From Clostridia bacterium (GTDB taxonomy: Bacteria; Bacillota; Clostridia; Oscillospirales; Acutalibacteraceae): DNA of 38,643 nucleotides. Positions 17,426-25,072 of the stretch are shown piece after piece; positions within the stretch are counted from its first letter, which is position 1, and each line of letters opens with the position of its first letter. The notes beneath the pieces were generated by a model that was given only the letters and a program-made list of their open reading frames with translations, did no database searches and was not told where the DNA came from. The stretch lies in assembly GCA_017937865.1 (NCBI GenBank), contig JAGBCU010000041.1:1-38643 (forward strand). The letters are read 5' to 3'. The translations under genes and the position numbers were made by a program.

Positions 17426-18643
17426 ATGAGTAAAAAAGAAAAGAAAAAAGTCAACGATTGGCAAACCGACGTTCAGCTTGATATCCCCGAAGACGAAATT
17501 TGGACTTATCAGGTTCCCGGTCTTGCAGCGCCCCATATTAACAAGCCTTATAAATATTATAATTTCAAAAAAGCAATCTTTGTTATTGTTATTATAATTG
17601 CGGTTTCACTTTCTATGTATTTCAGTGTTATGGCTTTACAGAATGACACCTTTGAATACACCGAAACCGAGAACGGCATTGAATTCTCAAAATTCAGTAA
17701 CACAGGCTACCTATACGAGCTTGATATTGATTACGTTTCTGATATTGAGTATATTGCCGGTAACAATGATCCTAAAACAAACTTTAAGGTTGTAAAAGAT
17801 ACCGAGAAGCCTATTACTTCTGTTAGGGAGTTTACACTTAACTGCGACGATAAAATCAAAACCATAAGAATAGGCGAAAATGTTGAGTTTGTTGACGGAA
17901 AAGCCTTCTACTCTTGTTGGGCTTTGCAGAATATTGAGGTTGACGAAAACAATCCTAATTACTGCGACGTTGACGGCGTTCTTTATAACAAGGATAAAAC
18001 AGAAATTCTTTGCTATCCTTGTGACCACGATGAATATTTAAGACAAAAATACGGCTACGAAAAGGAGCTTTATAAAGACGAAGTTACCCCTGAATACGAA
18101 AAGGATATTCAAACCTACGTTGTTCCGTCTTCAGTAAAGAAAATTGCTGAAATGTGCTTCAACTATGCAAACCTTCGTGTGATATACTTGCCTGAAGGTC
18201 TTGAAACGATTGAAACCTTGGCAGTTTTCAAGCTTCATGAAAGAGTTGACCAATGGGGTACAACTCCGTCGCTTACAAATGTTTACTCATACGTAGCAGA
18301 TGACGTAACAGATACTCGTTTTACAACTCAAAAGCCTTTAGGGGAGGTCTATAATTCATTACCCGAGGGTCTTAAGTTTATAGGCTCTGATGCTTTTAGC
18401 TATAATCAGGCTTTAGAGTACGTTTATATTCCCGAATCGGTTACATATATCGGTCATCACGCATTCTGGGATACCTGCTATAAAGACGGTGGCGAGTTGA
18501 AGGGCGTTACAGTAATGAACGTTGCTGTCAGCGAAGATGAATTCGGTAAATTAGAGGTCGGCGACGATTGGCGTCCTAAATACGATTGGCTTTTATTTAA
18601 AAAGGCAATTGACGTAAATTATTCGTCAGAAAGAGAAGCGTAA
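17426..18643 (+). CDS. Membrane-anchored BspA-type leucine-rich-repeat protein
   Basis: The 405-residue protein has a Lys-rich cytoplasmic N-terminus, one transmembrane helix at about residues 49-68, and an extracytoplasmic part with LRR_5/BspA-type repeats. The repeats have patterns such as V.FVDGKAFYSCWALQNIEV, VKKIAEMCFNYANLRVIYLPEGLETI and LKFIGSDAFSYNQALEYVYIPESV. These are ligand-binding surfaces in other proteins. TAGGAGGGGAG precedes the ATG. It is in one operon with the transporter upstream and may be its surface partner, but that is inference. A terminator follows at 18674. Confidence 0.8.
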   Translation: MSKKEKKKVNDWQTDVQLDIPEDEIWTYQVPGLAAPHINKPYKYYNFKKAIFVIVIIIAVSLSMYFSVMALQNDTFEYTETENGIEFSKFSNTGYLYELDIDYVSDIEYIAGNNDPKTNFKVVKDTEKPITSVREFTLNCDDKIKTIRIGENVEFVDGKAFYSCWALQNIEVDENNPNYCDVDGVLYNKDKTEILCYPCDHDEYLRQKYGYEKELYKDEVTPEYEKDIQTYVVPSSVKKIAEMCFNYANLRVIYLPEGLETIETLAVFKLHERVDQWGTTPSLTNVYSYVADDVTDTRFTTQKPLGEVYNSLPEGLKFIGSDAFSYNQALEYVYIPESVTYIGHHAFWDTCYKDGGELKGVTVMNVAVSEDEFGKLEVGDDWRPKYDWLLFKKAIDVNYSSEREA

Positions 18644-18673
18644 GCTTAAGCTAAAAGATATATATAATAAAAA

Positions 18674-18715
18674 ACTGTCAACCGATTTTGTCAGTCGGTT
18701 GACAGTAATTTTTTA
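18674..18715. terminator. Bidirectional terminator
   Basis: ACTGTCAACCGA (18674-18685) and TCGGTTGACAGT (18695-18706) form a 12-bp stem flanked by A and T runs, between the converging genes ending at 18643 and 18713. Confidence 0.9.
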
Positions 18716-19165
18716 TTCTGAAAAGTAATGCTTATCAAGAATCTCCGAGGCGGTTACAACGAACCTTACACAAGGTCTTGCTTTGTAATAGGCTTCAGTT
18801 CTCGGTGATGAAACCGGTGAGGTAGAGGTTTCAATGTTTTTCAATAAATCCTTACAAATATACGTTGAATGAACCTCTTTAAATTCATTTGCAAGCTGTT
18901 GGATAAGCTTGTAGTGGTTGTCCTTAGCTTCTTTAGTATCGTTATCTGTGTAGCCCGAAAGAAGCCCTGCGACCATAAACATACCCGTAACCGCACCGCA
19001 AACCTCTCTGAGTCTTCCCATACCGCCGCCAAATGATGAGGAGAGCTTTAAAGCGGTGTTGACATCAAGACCGCAATCCTCGGCAAAAGCACCGAAAACT
19101 GCTTGAGCACAGTTGCAACCGTTACAGAATAATTCTGCCGCATTGTCTGAATGATTTTTAACCAT
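18713..19165 (-). CDS. C_GCAxxG_C_C family redox-type protein
   Basis: The 150-residue protein fits the C_GCAxxG_C_C family (TIGR01909/PF09719-like). GCNCAQAVFGAFAEDCG carries the first cysteines, FGGGMGRLREVCGAVTGMFMVAGLLSG the glycine-rich centre and the central cysteine, and CVRFVVTASEIL the last. The cysteine layout suggests a redox or metal role, but no activity is established for the family. AAAGAGG lies upstream of the ATG. The gene stands alone with a promoter at 19200-19227. Confidence 0.88.
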   Translation of the reverse strand: MVKNHSDNAAELFCNGCNCAQAVFGAFAEDCGLDVNTALKLSSSFGGGMGRLREVCGAVTGMFMVAGLLSGYTDNDTKEAKDNHYKLIQQLANEFKEVHSTYICKDLLKNIETSTSPVSSPRTEAYYKARPCVRFVVTASEILDKHYFSE

Positions 19166-19199
19166 ATCACTAAAACCTCTTTAAAAAAATGATAATAAA

Positions 19200-19227
19200 A
19201 GTATATCATAATATTTGAAATCTTCAA
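19200..19227 (-). promoter_or_regulatory. Promoter of the C_GCAxxG_C_C gene
   Basis: On the minus strand TTGAAG (19222-19227) and TATACT (19200-19205) are 16 bases apart, with a TGA extended -10. Confidence 0.5.
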
Positions 19228-19274
19228 TAATTTGAAAACAAATTTTTAAGTTTTTCATATTTTTCGGTGTGTTA

Positions 19275-19303
19275 TTGAATATTTAAAGCGATTGTGGTAT
19301 ATT
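19275..19303 (+). promoter_or_regulatory. Promoter of the GT2-GtrA pair
   Basis: TTGAAT (19275-19280) and TATATT (19298-19303) are 17 bases apart; the ATG follows 36 bases later. Confidence 0.55.
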
Positions 19304-19338
19304 GTTAATAATGTTTTATGAATTGAAAGGTAAAATTT

Positions 19339-20286
19339 ATGAAGTTATCACTTGTTGCTCCTTGCTACAATGAAGAGGCTAACATTAAGCGTTTCTTTGA
19401 TGCTGTTAAAACTGCTTTTGACGGTAAGGTTACCGATTACGAAATTGTTTTCGTAAATGACGGCAGTAAAGACGGCACTTATAAGGAATTAAAAAAGCTA
19501 TATGACGAAAATAAAAAAGATAATAATATTCAAGTGCTTACCTTTAGCCGTAATTTCGGTAAAGAGTCTGCTATGTACGCAGGTCTTTCAAACGCTAAGG
19601 GCGATTATGTTTGTATAATTGACGCCGATTTACAGCAACGACCCGAGGTTGTTTTAGCAATGCTTGATAAAATCAATTCTGATGAGGATATTGATTGCGT
19701 TGCCGCATATCAAGAAAACAGAAAAGAAAGTAAAGCAATGTCAGGTATAAAATCGGGATTTTATAAATTTATAAATAAAATTGCCGACGTTGATTTTGTT
19801 AATGGTGCATCGGATTTCAGATTAATGAAGCGCTCAATGGTTGAAGCAATTCTTGATATGAGCGAGTACCACCGTTTTTCAAAGGGTATTTTCAGTTGGG
19901 TAGGATTTAATACCGCATATATTCCTTATACAGTTGAAGAGCGTGAATTCGGCGAAACAAAATGGACTGTGGGAAAGCTTTTTAAATATGCGATTGACGG
20001 TATTATATCTTTTTCAACCTTCCCGTTGAAATTAGCAACCGCAATAGGTATTACAACCTCAATAATATCGGTTTTATATCTTATCTTTGTTGTTCTTCAA
20101 AAGCTTATTGCGGGTATCGACGTGCCCGGTTATGCAACAATAGTTGTTCTTGTATTGTTCTTAGGCGGTATGCAGTTATTCTGCCTGGGTATTTTAGGCG
20201 AATACCTTTCAAAAATTTACGTTCAGGTTAAAAACAGACCTATTTATATTTTAAAGGAGCATTTAGGCAAGGATGACGAAGATTAA
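19339..20286 (+). CDS. Family 2 glycosyltransferase, polyprenyl-phosphate type (GtrB/DPM1-like)
   Basis: The 315-residue enzyme has the GT2 nucleotide-sugar domain: APCYNEEANI near the N-terminus, FVNDGSKDGT, and the metal-binding IIDADLQQRP. Two transmembrane helices follow at about 230-255 and 265-290. This is the layout of enzymes that transfer a sugar from a nucleotide to undecaprenyl phosphate on the inner membrane face. The next gene encodes a GtrA-like protein and starts 14 bases inside this one. The pair probably makes and moves a lipid-linked sugar for cell-envelope or teichoic-acid decoration. Confidence 0.92.
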   Translation: MKLSLVAPCYNEEANIKRFFDAVKTAFDGKVTDYEIVFVNDGSKDGTYKELKKLYDENKKDNNIQVLTFSRNFGKESAMYAGLSNAKGDYVCIIDADLQQRPEVVLAMLDKINSDEDIDCVAAYQENRKESKAMSGIKSGFYKFINKIADVDFVNGASDFRLMKRSMVEAILDMSEYHRFSKGIFSWVGFNTAYIPYTVEEREFGETKWTVGKLFKYAIDGIISFSTFPLKLATAIGITTSIISVLYLIFVVLQKLIAGIDVPGYATIVVLVLFLGGMQLFCLGILGEYLSKIYVQVKNRPIYILKEHLGKDDED

Positions 20287-20740
20287 AGAACTGTTTTTGA
20301 AATATAAAGAGCTGATAGTTTACCTTATCTACGGCGTATTAGCAACAGTTGTAAATTTTTTCGCTTTCTGGTGCTTTACAAAGCTATTTGGCGAAGATGC
20401 TTACCTTTTAAATAATGCACTTTCTTGGGTTGTAAGCGTAATTTTTGCTTTTGTTTCAAATAAGATATTCGTTTTTGAATCAAAATCATGGGCGTTTAAA
20501 ACCGCAGGTAAAGAGTTTGTTGAGTTTGTAGGTGCAAGACTTTTCAGCTTCGGTGTTGAAGAGGGTGGAATGTGGCTGTTTATCGACCTTTTAGGCTTAG
20601 GGGATAACGGAATAACCGTCTTCAATATCTCAATATCGGGTCAGATTATAGTTAAGATTATTCTTTCAGTTATAGTTGTGATTATAAACTACGTTTTCAG
20701 TAAATTCATAATCTTTAAAAATAAAAACAAAAATAATTAA
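20273..20740 (+). CDS. GtrA-like membrane protein
   Basis: The 155-residue protein has four transmembrane helices at about 12-33, 43-64, 85-108 and 121-145, separated by short charged loops. It has the GtrA-family features YLIYGVLATVVNF and FVSNKIFVFES. GtrA proteins are thought to move the undecaprenyl-phosphate-linked sugar across the membrane. The start ATG lies inside the end of the glycosyltransferase gene, indicating translational coupling. Confidence 0.9.
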   Translation: MTKIKELFLKYKELIVYLIYGVLATVVNFFAFWCFTKLFGEDAYLLNNALSWVVSVIFAFVSNKIFVFESKSWAFKTAGKEFVEFVGARLFSFGVEEGGMWLFIDLLGLGDNGITVFNISISGQIIVKIILSVIVVIINYVFSKFIIFKNKNKNN

Positions 20741-20745
20741 GTTGG

Positions 20746-20768
20746 GGCAACAGATGCCTTCTGTTGCC
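20746..20768 (+). terminator. Weak hairpin behind the GtrA gene
   Basis: GGCAACAG and CTGTTGCC form an 8-bp stem with a 7-base loop. No good T-run follows; the last arm abuts the tRNA -35 box. It is a poor intrinsic terminator. Confidence 0.4.
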
Positions 20769-20796
20769 TTGACAAAATCTTGTAATTTGATATAAT
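20769..20796 (+). promoter_or_regulatory. Promoter of tRNA-Arg
   Basis: TTGACA (20769-20774) and TATAAT (20791-20796) are full consensus hexamers 16 bases apart, ending 17 bases before the mature tRNA. Confidence 0.8.
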
Positions 20797-20813
20797 ACCA
20801 AAGAATTAAATAT

Positions 20814-20888
20814 GCCCGCATAGTTCAATGGATAGAATAAATCCCTCCTAAGGATTAGATATAGGTTCGATTCCTATTGCGGGTGCCA
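20814..20888 (+). tRNA. tRNA-Arg (anticodon CCT)
   Basis: The 75-base gene folds into a complete cloverleaf: acceptor GCCCGCA with TGCGGGT, D stem GTTC with GAAT, anticodon stem AATCC with GGATT, and T stem ATAGG with CCTAT around the TTCGATT loop. The anticodon CCT is at 20847-20849 in the loop CTCCTAA, reading AGG codons. The 3' CCA is encoded (20886-20888). Confidence 0.95.
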
Positions 20889-21015
20889 GAAGCGGCGAGG
20901 TGAACTCGCCTAAAATAAGAAAGAATAGAGAATAAATAAGAAATAATAAATGATTTGCTTTTGCCGCTTCTAATTATTCATTATTCTTTATTCTTTTTTC
21001 TTTATTCTTTAAATT
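20888..21015 (+). repeat. Interleaved inverted repeats between tRNA-Arg and the S23-type gene
   Basis: AGAAGCGGC (20888-20896) is repeated inverted as GCCGCTTCT (20963-20971). A purine/A-rich tract (about 20912-20955) is imperfectly complementary to a pyrimidine/T-rich tract (about 20971-21012), giving the order A-B-A'-B'. A small hairpin GGCGAG-GTGAA-CTCGCC lies at 20894-20910. The run of similar TTATTC and TTCTTT words is unlike the rest of the window. Confidence 0.5.
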
Positions 21016-21029
21016 TAAGGAAGAGGCTT

Positions 21030-21386
21030 ATGAAAAAAGAGAACCCTTTGTTAGATAAATCCTTACTCTTTGCCGCACGAATAATTAAGTTAAACAAGTA
21101 TCTTACGAAAGAGAAACACGAAACGGTTATATCTAAACAAATTTTGAGAAGTGCAACGAGTATAGGCGCTAATGCTAACGAAGCGATTTATGGAATAAGC
21201 AAAGCTGATTTTATAGCCAAATTGCAGATATCGCTAAAAGAGACTGCTGAAACAGAATATTGGCTTCGTTTACTTGTTCTATCGGAATACATATCCAATA
21301 AAGAAGGTGAATCTCTTCTTGCTGATTGCCTTGAAATTAAACGAATACTTATTTCAACTCTAAATACTGCAAAAGAAAATAAATAA
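21030..21386 (+). CDS. Four-helix-bundle protein (S23 / 23S rRNA intervening-sequence family)
   Basis: The 118-residue protein is of the family first seen encoded in 23S rRNA intervening sequences, related to the Avd protein of diversity-generating retroelements. Four amphipathic helices are visible, with typical words LLFAARIIKLNKYL, QILRSATSIGANANEA and ETEYWLRLLV. Members form basic pentameric barrels that may bind nucleic acid; the cellular role is unclear. ATG 21030 follows AAGGAAGAGG; an upstream extension to 20955 runs through the pyrimidine-rich repeat and is unlikely. It follows a tRNA gene and unusual inverted repeats, a setting suggestive of past mobility. Confidence 0.85.
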   Translation: MKKENPLLDKSLLFAARIIKLNKYLTKEKHETVISKQILRSATSIGANANEAIYGISKADFIAKLQISLKETAETEYWLRLLVLSEYISNKEGESLLADCLEIKRILISTLNTAKENK

Positions 21387-21387
21387 C

Positions 21388-21426
21388 AAAAAGTGCTGAA
21401 AACACGAGGTTTTCGGCACTTTTTGT
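21388..21426 (+). terminator. Terminator after the four-helix-bundle gene
   Basis: AAAAAGTGC, CTGAAAAC and their complements (21388-21424) form a long stem that ends in a T-run. Confidence 0.85.
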
Positions 21427-21493
21427 TTAGGTTACTCCTGTTTTTTATTTGACAAAAAGAATGTTTTCAACTATGTTTGTCCATATTTACTTA

Positions 21494-21521
21494 TTGAAAA
21501 AAAGATAATGTATGATATAAT
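21494..21521 (+). promoter_or_regulatory. Promoter of the CooC/dehydratase operon
   Basis: TTGAAA (21494-21499) and TATAAT (21516-21521) are 16 bases apart with a TGA extended -10. The first ATG is 30 bases downstream, after GGAGG. Confidence 0.7.
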
Positions 21522-21551
21522 ATTAACAAGCGAAATTATGGAGGAATTGTT

Positions 21552-22328
21552 ATGTCTTCAAATTCAACAATTATAGCACTTTCGGGTAAGGGTGGGGTAG
21601 GTAAAACCTCAATCTCCGCTACTATTGTAAAGCTTCTCGTTAAAGCGTTTCCCGACAAAAAAATTCTTGCTATTGATGCTGACCCTGCGGTTGGTCTTTC
21701 AACTGCTTTGGGTATTGAGGTTAAAACAACTATTGATGATATCAGAAAAGAGATTATCTCTTCTGTTGAAGACGGTCAGACTAAAGAAGCCGTTGAGCTT
21801 TTAGGTGATGCCCGTTATAAGATTTTCGATGCGCTTGTTGAAACAGACGGCTATGCTTTTATAGCAGTCGGCAGACCTGAAAGTGCAGGCTGTTATTGCA
21901 AAATCAATTCATATCTTAAAGAGGTTATCAAAATTCTTTCTGATGAATTTGATTTCGTTGTTATTGACGGTGAAGCGGGCATCGAGCAAATTAACCGTAG
22001 AGTTATGGAAAAGGTTACCCATCTTTTACTTATAACTGATGCGAGTAAAAAAGGAACTCAGGTTATTTCAACTATCAAAGATGTTGCCGATGAGCTTGTT
22101 ATGTATAAAAAAATCGGTGCTATTGTAAACAGAATTCCCGACCAAAGCGTTATTGAATTTATAGATACAAACGGAATTCCCGTTTTATCATATATTGAAA
22201 CCGACAAAAACCTTGCTATTTACGATATTGAGGGTAAAAACATCTTTAATTTGCCCGATGATTCAAACGTTGTAAACGGTGCTTTAGAAGCACTTAAAGC
22301 TATGGAAATAATAAAGGATGAAATTTAA
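21552..22328 (+). CDS. CooC-like MinD/SIMIBI ATPase, putative nickel or FeS metallochaperone
   Basis: The 258-residue protein has the deviant Walker A SGKGGVGKT (11-19), AIDADP (40-45) and Walker B VVIDGEAG (136-143). It keeps a C-x-C pair (C114, C116) in SAGCYC. In CooC-type enzymes that pair binds the metal at the dimer interface and loads nickel into CO dehydrogenase. Thus this is a CooC/AcsF-like maturation ATPase, as opposed to a ParA or MinD division protein. No CO dehydrogenase gene is in the window. It opens an operon of six genes with gaps of at most a few bases. Its client is probably a metal centre on one of the downstream proteins. Confidence 0.85.
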   Translation: MSSNSTIIALSGKGGVGKTSISATIVKLLVKAFPDKKILAIDADPAVGLSTALGIEVKTTIDDIRKEIISSVEDGQTKEAVELLGDARYKIFDALVETDGYAFIAVGRPESAGCYCKINSYLKEVIKILSDEFDFVVIDGEAGIEQINRRVMEKVTHLLLITDASKKGTQVISTIKDVADELVMYKKIGAIVNRIPDQSVIEFIDTNGIPVLSYIETDKNLAIYDIEGKNIFNLPDDSNVVNGALEALKAMEIIKDEI

Positions 22329-22330
22329 TT

Positions 22331-23536
22331 ATGAAGGATTTAAAGCATCTTTACGAATTTGAAAATTTATTACAAGAAGCGAATAACGAGCTTGTAAAAA
22401 AAGCAAAAAATGACGGCGGAATAGCTTTAGGCTATACCTGTTACCATATCCCCGAAGTTTTGCTTAACTGCGGTAATTGCTTCTCTGTTAGGCTCAGAGC
22501 TCCTCGTACAGGCTCAATGGATATTGCAACATATTATATGAGTAACTTCCTATGTGGCTATTCTAAAGCGATTTTAGAGCGTGCTATTGAGGGCGGTTAT
22601 AATTTTCTTAATGCTCTGTTAGCATCTGAAACCTGCTCTGAAATGAATAGAACGGCGGAGCATTTCGAGCTTCTCAATTTAGTTCCTGAGGATAAATTCT
22701 TTTTAACCTTTTTAGATGCACCCTTTAAGATTGAAGAGCATACCGTAAAGCATTACGTAAACCAAACAAGAACTAAAATTCTTGATAAATTATCTGAGGT
22801 TTACGGTGTTGATACCTCCGATGAGGCACTTCTTAAAGCCGTTGAAGAGCATAACGAGGTTTGCCGTCTTATGACTGAAATAGGGGAGTACAGAAAAGAA
22901 GATAATCCGAGAATTACGGGGTACGAGTATCATATTTTAAATCTTATTACATACTGTTGCCCCAAGGCATTAATTCTTCCTGCACTTCGTGAAACTGCTG
23001 AAGAATTAAAAACAAGAGAGCCTGACCAAAAGAAAAATTACAGAGCTAAAATAGTTGTTGTAGGATCCGAAATGGATGACCCTGACTTTACCTCTCTTAT
23101 TGAGGATAGCGGTGCTCTTGTTGTAGCCGATAGATTCTGCTTCGGTGCTTTACCCGGCAGACAAGAAATTATTATTGATAAAGAAAAAGACGTATTAACT
23201 CAAATTTGTCTTCACTACTTAAAAACAAGTCAGTGTCCTCGTTTTATGAGCCACGAAAAGGTTCAGGAGCGAAGAGATTATGTTAAAAAACTTGTTGACG
23301 AGTATCATGCAGACGGTGTTCTTTACGAGCAGTTAAAATTCTGCGAGTATTGGGGCTATGAGCGTTCACTTGCGTCTTACGTTATGAGCGGTGATTACGG
23401 CGTTCCTACCGCTGCGGTTGACCGTCAGTATACTGCTTCAGCATCAGGTCAGCTTCGCACAAGAGTTCAGGCGTTCGTTGAAAGCCTTGAAATAAAGAAG
23501 ATTCAAAAAGCAAAGGAGATGAGCAAAAATGGCTGA
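22331..23536 (+). CDS. 2-hydroxyacyl-CoA dehydratase / benzoyl-CoA reductase-like subunit (short)
   Basis: The 401-residue protein belongs to the HgdB/BcrC/FldC superfamily (PF06050). Three cysteines sit where the family ligates a [4Fe-4S] cluster: C37 in GYTCYHIPE, C102 in SETCSEMNR, and C338 in LKFCEYWGYE. The domain order (N-terminal flavodoxin-like half, helical linker, C-terminal half) is complete. In the family an ATP-dependent activator injects a very low-potential electron into this type of subunit. It starts 2 bases after the CooC-like gene and overlaps the next gene by 8 bases. The substrate cannot be deduced, since no acyl-CoA transferase or dehydrogenase lies nearby. Confidence 0.85.
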   Translation: MKDLKHLYEFENLLQEANNELVKKAKNDGGIALGYTCYHIPEVLLNCGNCFSVRLRAPRTGSMDIATYYMSNFLCGYSKAILERAIEGGYNFLNALLASETCSEMNRTAEHFELLNLVPEDKFFLTFLDAPFKIEEHTVKHYVNQTRTKILDKLSEVYGVDTSDEALLKAVEEHNEVCRLMTEIGEYRKEDNPRITGYEYHILNLITYCCPKALILPALRETAEELKTREPDQKKNYRAKIVVVGSEMDDPDFTSLIEDSGALVVADRFCFGALPGRQEIIIDKEKDVLTQICLHYLKTSQCPRFMSHEKVQERRDYVKKLVDEYHADGVLYEQLKFCEYWGYERSLASYVMSGDYGVPTAAVDRQYTASASGQLRTRVQAFVESLEIKKIQKAKEMSKNG

Positions 23537-25058
23537 TTACGGCAAGCTTTATAAAGAGCATACCGCTATTCTTAAGCATAGAGAATGGCGAGGCTTTAAA
23601 GATACGATGTACGACTATTACCGTTGGCTCATCACGTGGAAGGATATGATTAAAATGGTGCTTAAAGCACCCATATCTACCGTAAAGGGCTTATGGCGAT
23701 ATCGTTGGATGGCTTCTTATCTTTCTGCACCCTCATTTGTTGATAGGCACGTTGCAGGGCTTCGCGGTCCTCAGCTTCGTATGGCTCATCTTCATTACAA
23801 TATGATAGTTAAGCATACAACAAAGCTTATTAACATTTCTTTCAGAGCTGATGAAAAGATAAAACCCGGCAACAAGCTTTCAAAAAGAATTGTTTTAATG
23901 GATGAAATCGTTCCAAATGAAGTGTTTACGGGCTTTCCGAATTTAATTCCTATGCCCTTGCAAACGCTTCCGATATTCCTCTCTTCAATGGTTGACCAGC
24001 AAATAACACCGCCTTATCTTGAGGTTACCGAAAGCTTCGGTGTGCCTGCTGACGTTTGCCCTCTTCCCAGTGCTGAAGCGGGTGTTGCGATTGAAGACGA
24101 TTATCCTAAAATGGGTTGCTGTATGATAGGTACTAATATGCCTTGCGACGGCTCAATTATGAACTCCTCATTCCTTGACAGAAGGCTTAACCTTCCTACT
24201 CATTGCTTTGGTGTTCCGCTTCGTTACAACGGTGAAGACGTTCAGGAATATGCAGTTGAAGAAATTAAATCCCTTATTAAGTTTATTGAAGACCAAACGG
24301 GCGAAAAGTTCGATTGGGATGCCTACTTCAGACGAATGAAGGATTACAATAAACAGCTTGAATACGAAAGACAGAAATGGGATATCAATAAAACACCTTA
24401 CCCCCAGATGACGGGTGCTTGCTTCTGGCTTTACAGAATCTTTTACTTCAACCTTTCAGGTGGCTCTAACGAGAAATTCTTAAAGGTTGACGAAAAGGTC
24501 AATAAAATTATGATGAAAGCCTATGAAAAGAAAACTCCCGTATCTAAAGAGATGCGTCACAGAGCAGTTGTTTGGTCTTGCCCTGCAAACTACTACACAA
24601 GCTTTGCAAACTGGCTTGAAAACTGTTGGGGTATGAACGTTGTTATGGATATGGAAACTATGATTTCCTATCTTGAAATTGATACTGAGGATAAGGAGCA
24701 ATCCCTCAAGGATTTAGCTAAAACTTATCAGCGTTCAATTATGAGAAAGCATACAAAAGGTGGCTACCGCAACGTTGTTGATGAGCTGTGGAGAATTGTA
24801 GAAGAGTACAATGCCGATACCGTTATTATGTATGACCAGATTTCCTGTAAAGGTATGGACGGTCTTACAGGTATTTTTGATGACCAGGCAAGAGAGCGTA
24901 ATATTAACTTCATTTGGGTTAAGCAAGACCTTATGGACCCTCGCACAATATCAAGAAGAGATATGCGAGAGCAGGTTAATAAATATATGCAAACTGTTTT
25001 GCAGGAAAAGCCCCTTGATGAATCATTACTTGATTTTGAAGACGATTTGGCTTGGTAA
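23529..25058 (+). CDS. 2-hydroxyacyl-CoA dehydratase-like subunit (long, with N-terminal extension)
   Basis: The 509-residue protein is a second, divergent member of the same superfamily and probably pairs with the 401-residue subunit. Candidate cluster ligands are C177 in ADVCPLPS, C197, C198 or C206 in the GCCMIG and NMPCDG region, and C440 in YDQISCKGMDG. About 120 residues before the conserved body form an N-terminal extension rich in Trp, Tyr and basic residues. It may dock a membrane or partner. A start 8 bases before the end of the previous gene indicates coupled translation and supports a heterodimer. Confidence 0.8.
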   Translation: MADYGKLYKEHTAILKHREWRGFKDTMYDYYRWLITWKDMIKMVLKAPISTVKGLWRYRWMASYLSAPSFVDRHVAGLRGPQLRMAHLHYNMIVKHTTKLINISFRADEKIKPGNKLSKRIVLMDEIVPNEVFTGFPNLIPMPLQTLPIFLSSMVDQQITPPYLEVTESFGVPADVCPLPSAEAGVAIEDDYPKMGCCMIGTNMPCDGSIMNSSFLDRRLNLPTHCFGVPLRYNGEDVQEYAVEEIKSLIKFIEDQTGEKFDWDAYFRRMKDYNKQLEYERQKWDINKTPYPQMTGACFWLYRIFYFNLSGGSNEKFLKVDEKVNKIMMKAYEKKTPVSKEMRHRAVVWSCPANYYTSFANWLENCWGMNVVMDMETMISYLEIDTEDKEQSLKDLAKTYQRSIMRKHTKGGYRNVVDELWRIVEEYNADTVIMYDQISCKGMDGLTGIFDDQARERNINFIWVKQDLMDPRTISRRDMREQVNKYMQTVLQEKPLDESLLDFEDDLAW

Positions 25059-25072
25059 AGGAGAATAATAAT

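Noticed and set aside
20955..21029. N-terminal extension of the S23-type protein
   Set aside because: It translates the pyrimidine-rich repeat into a Leu/Phe run; ATG 21030 has the ribosome binding site and matches the family start.
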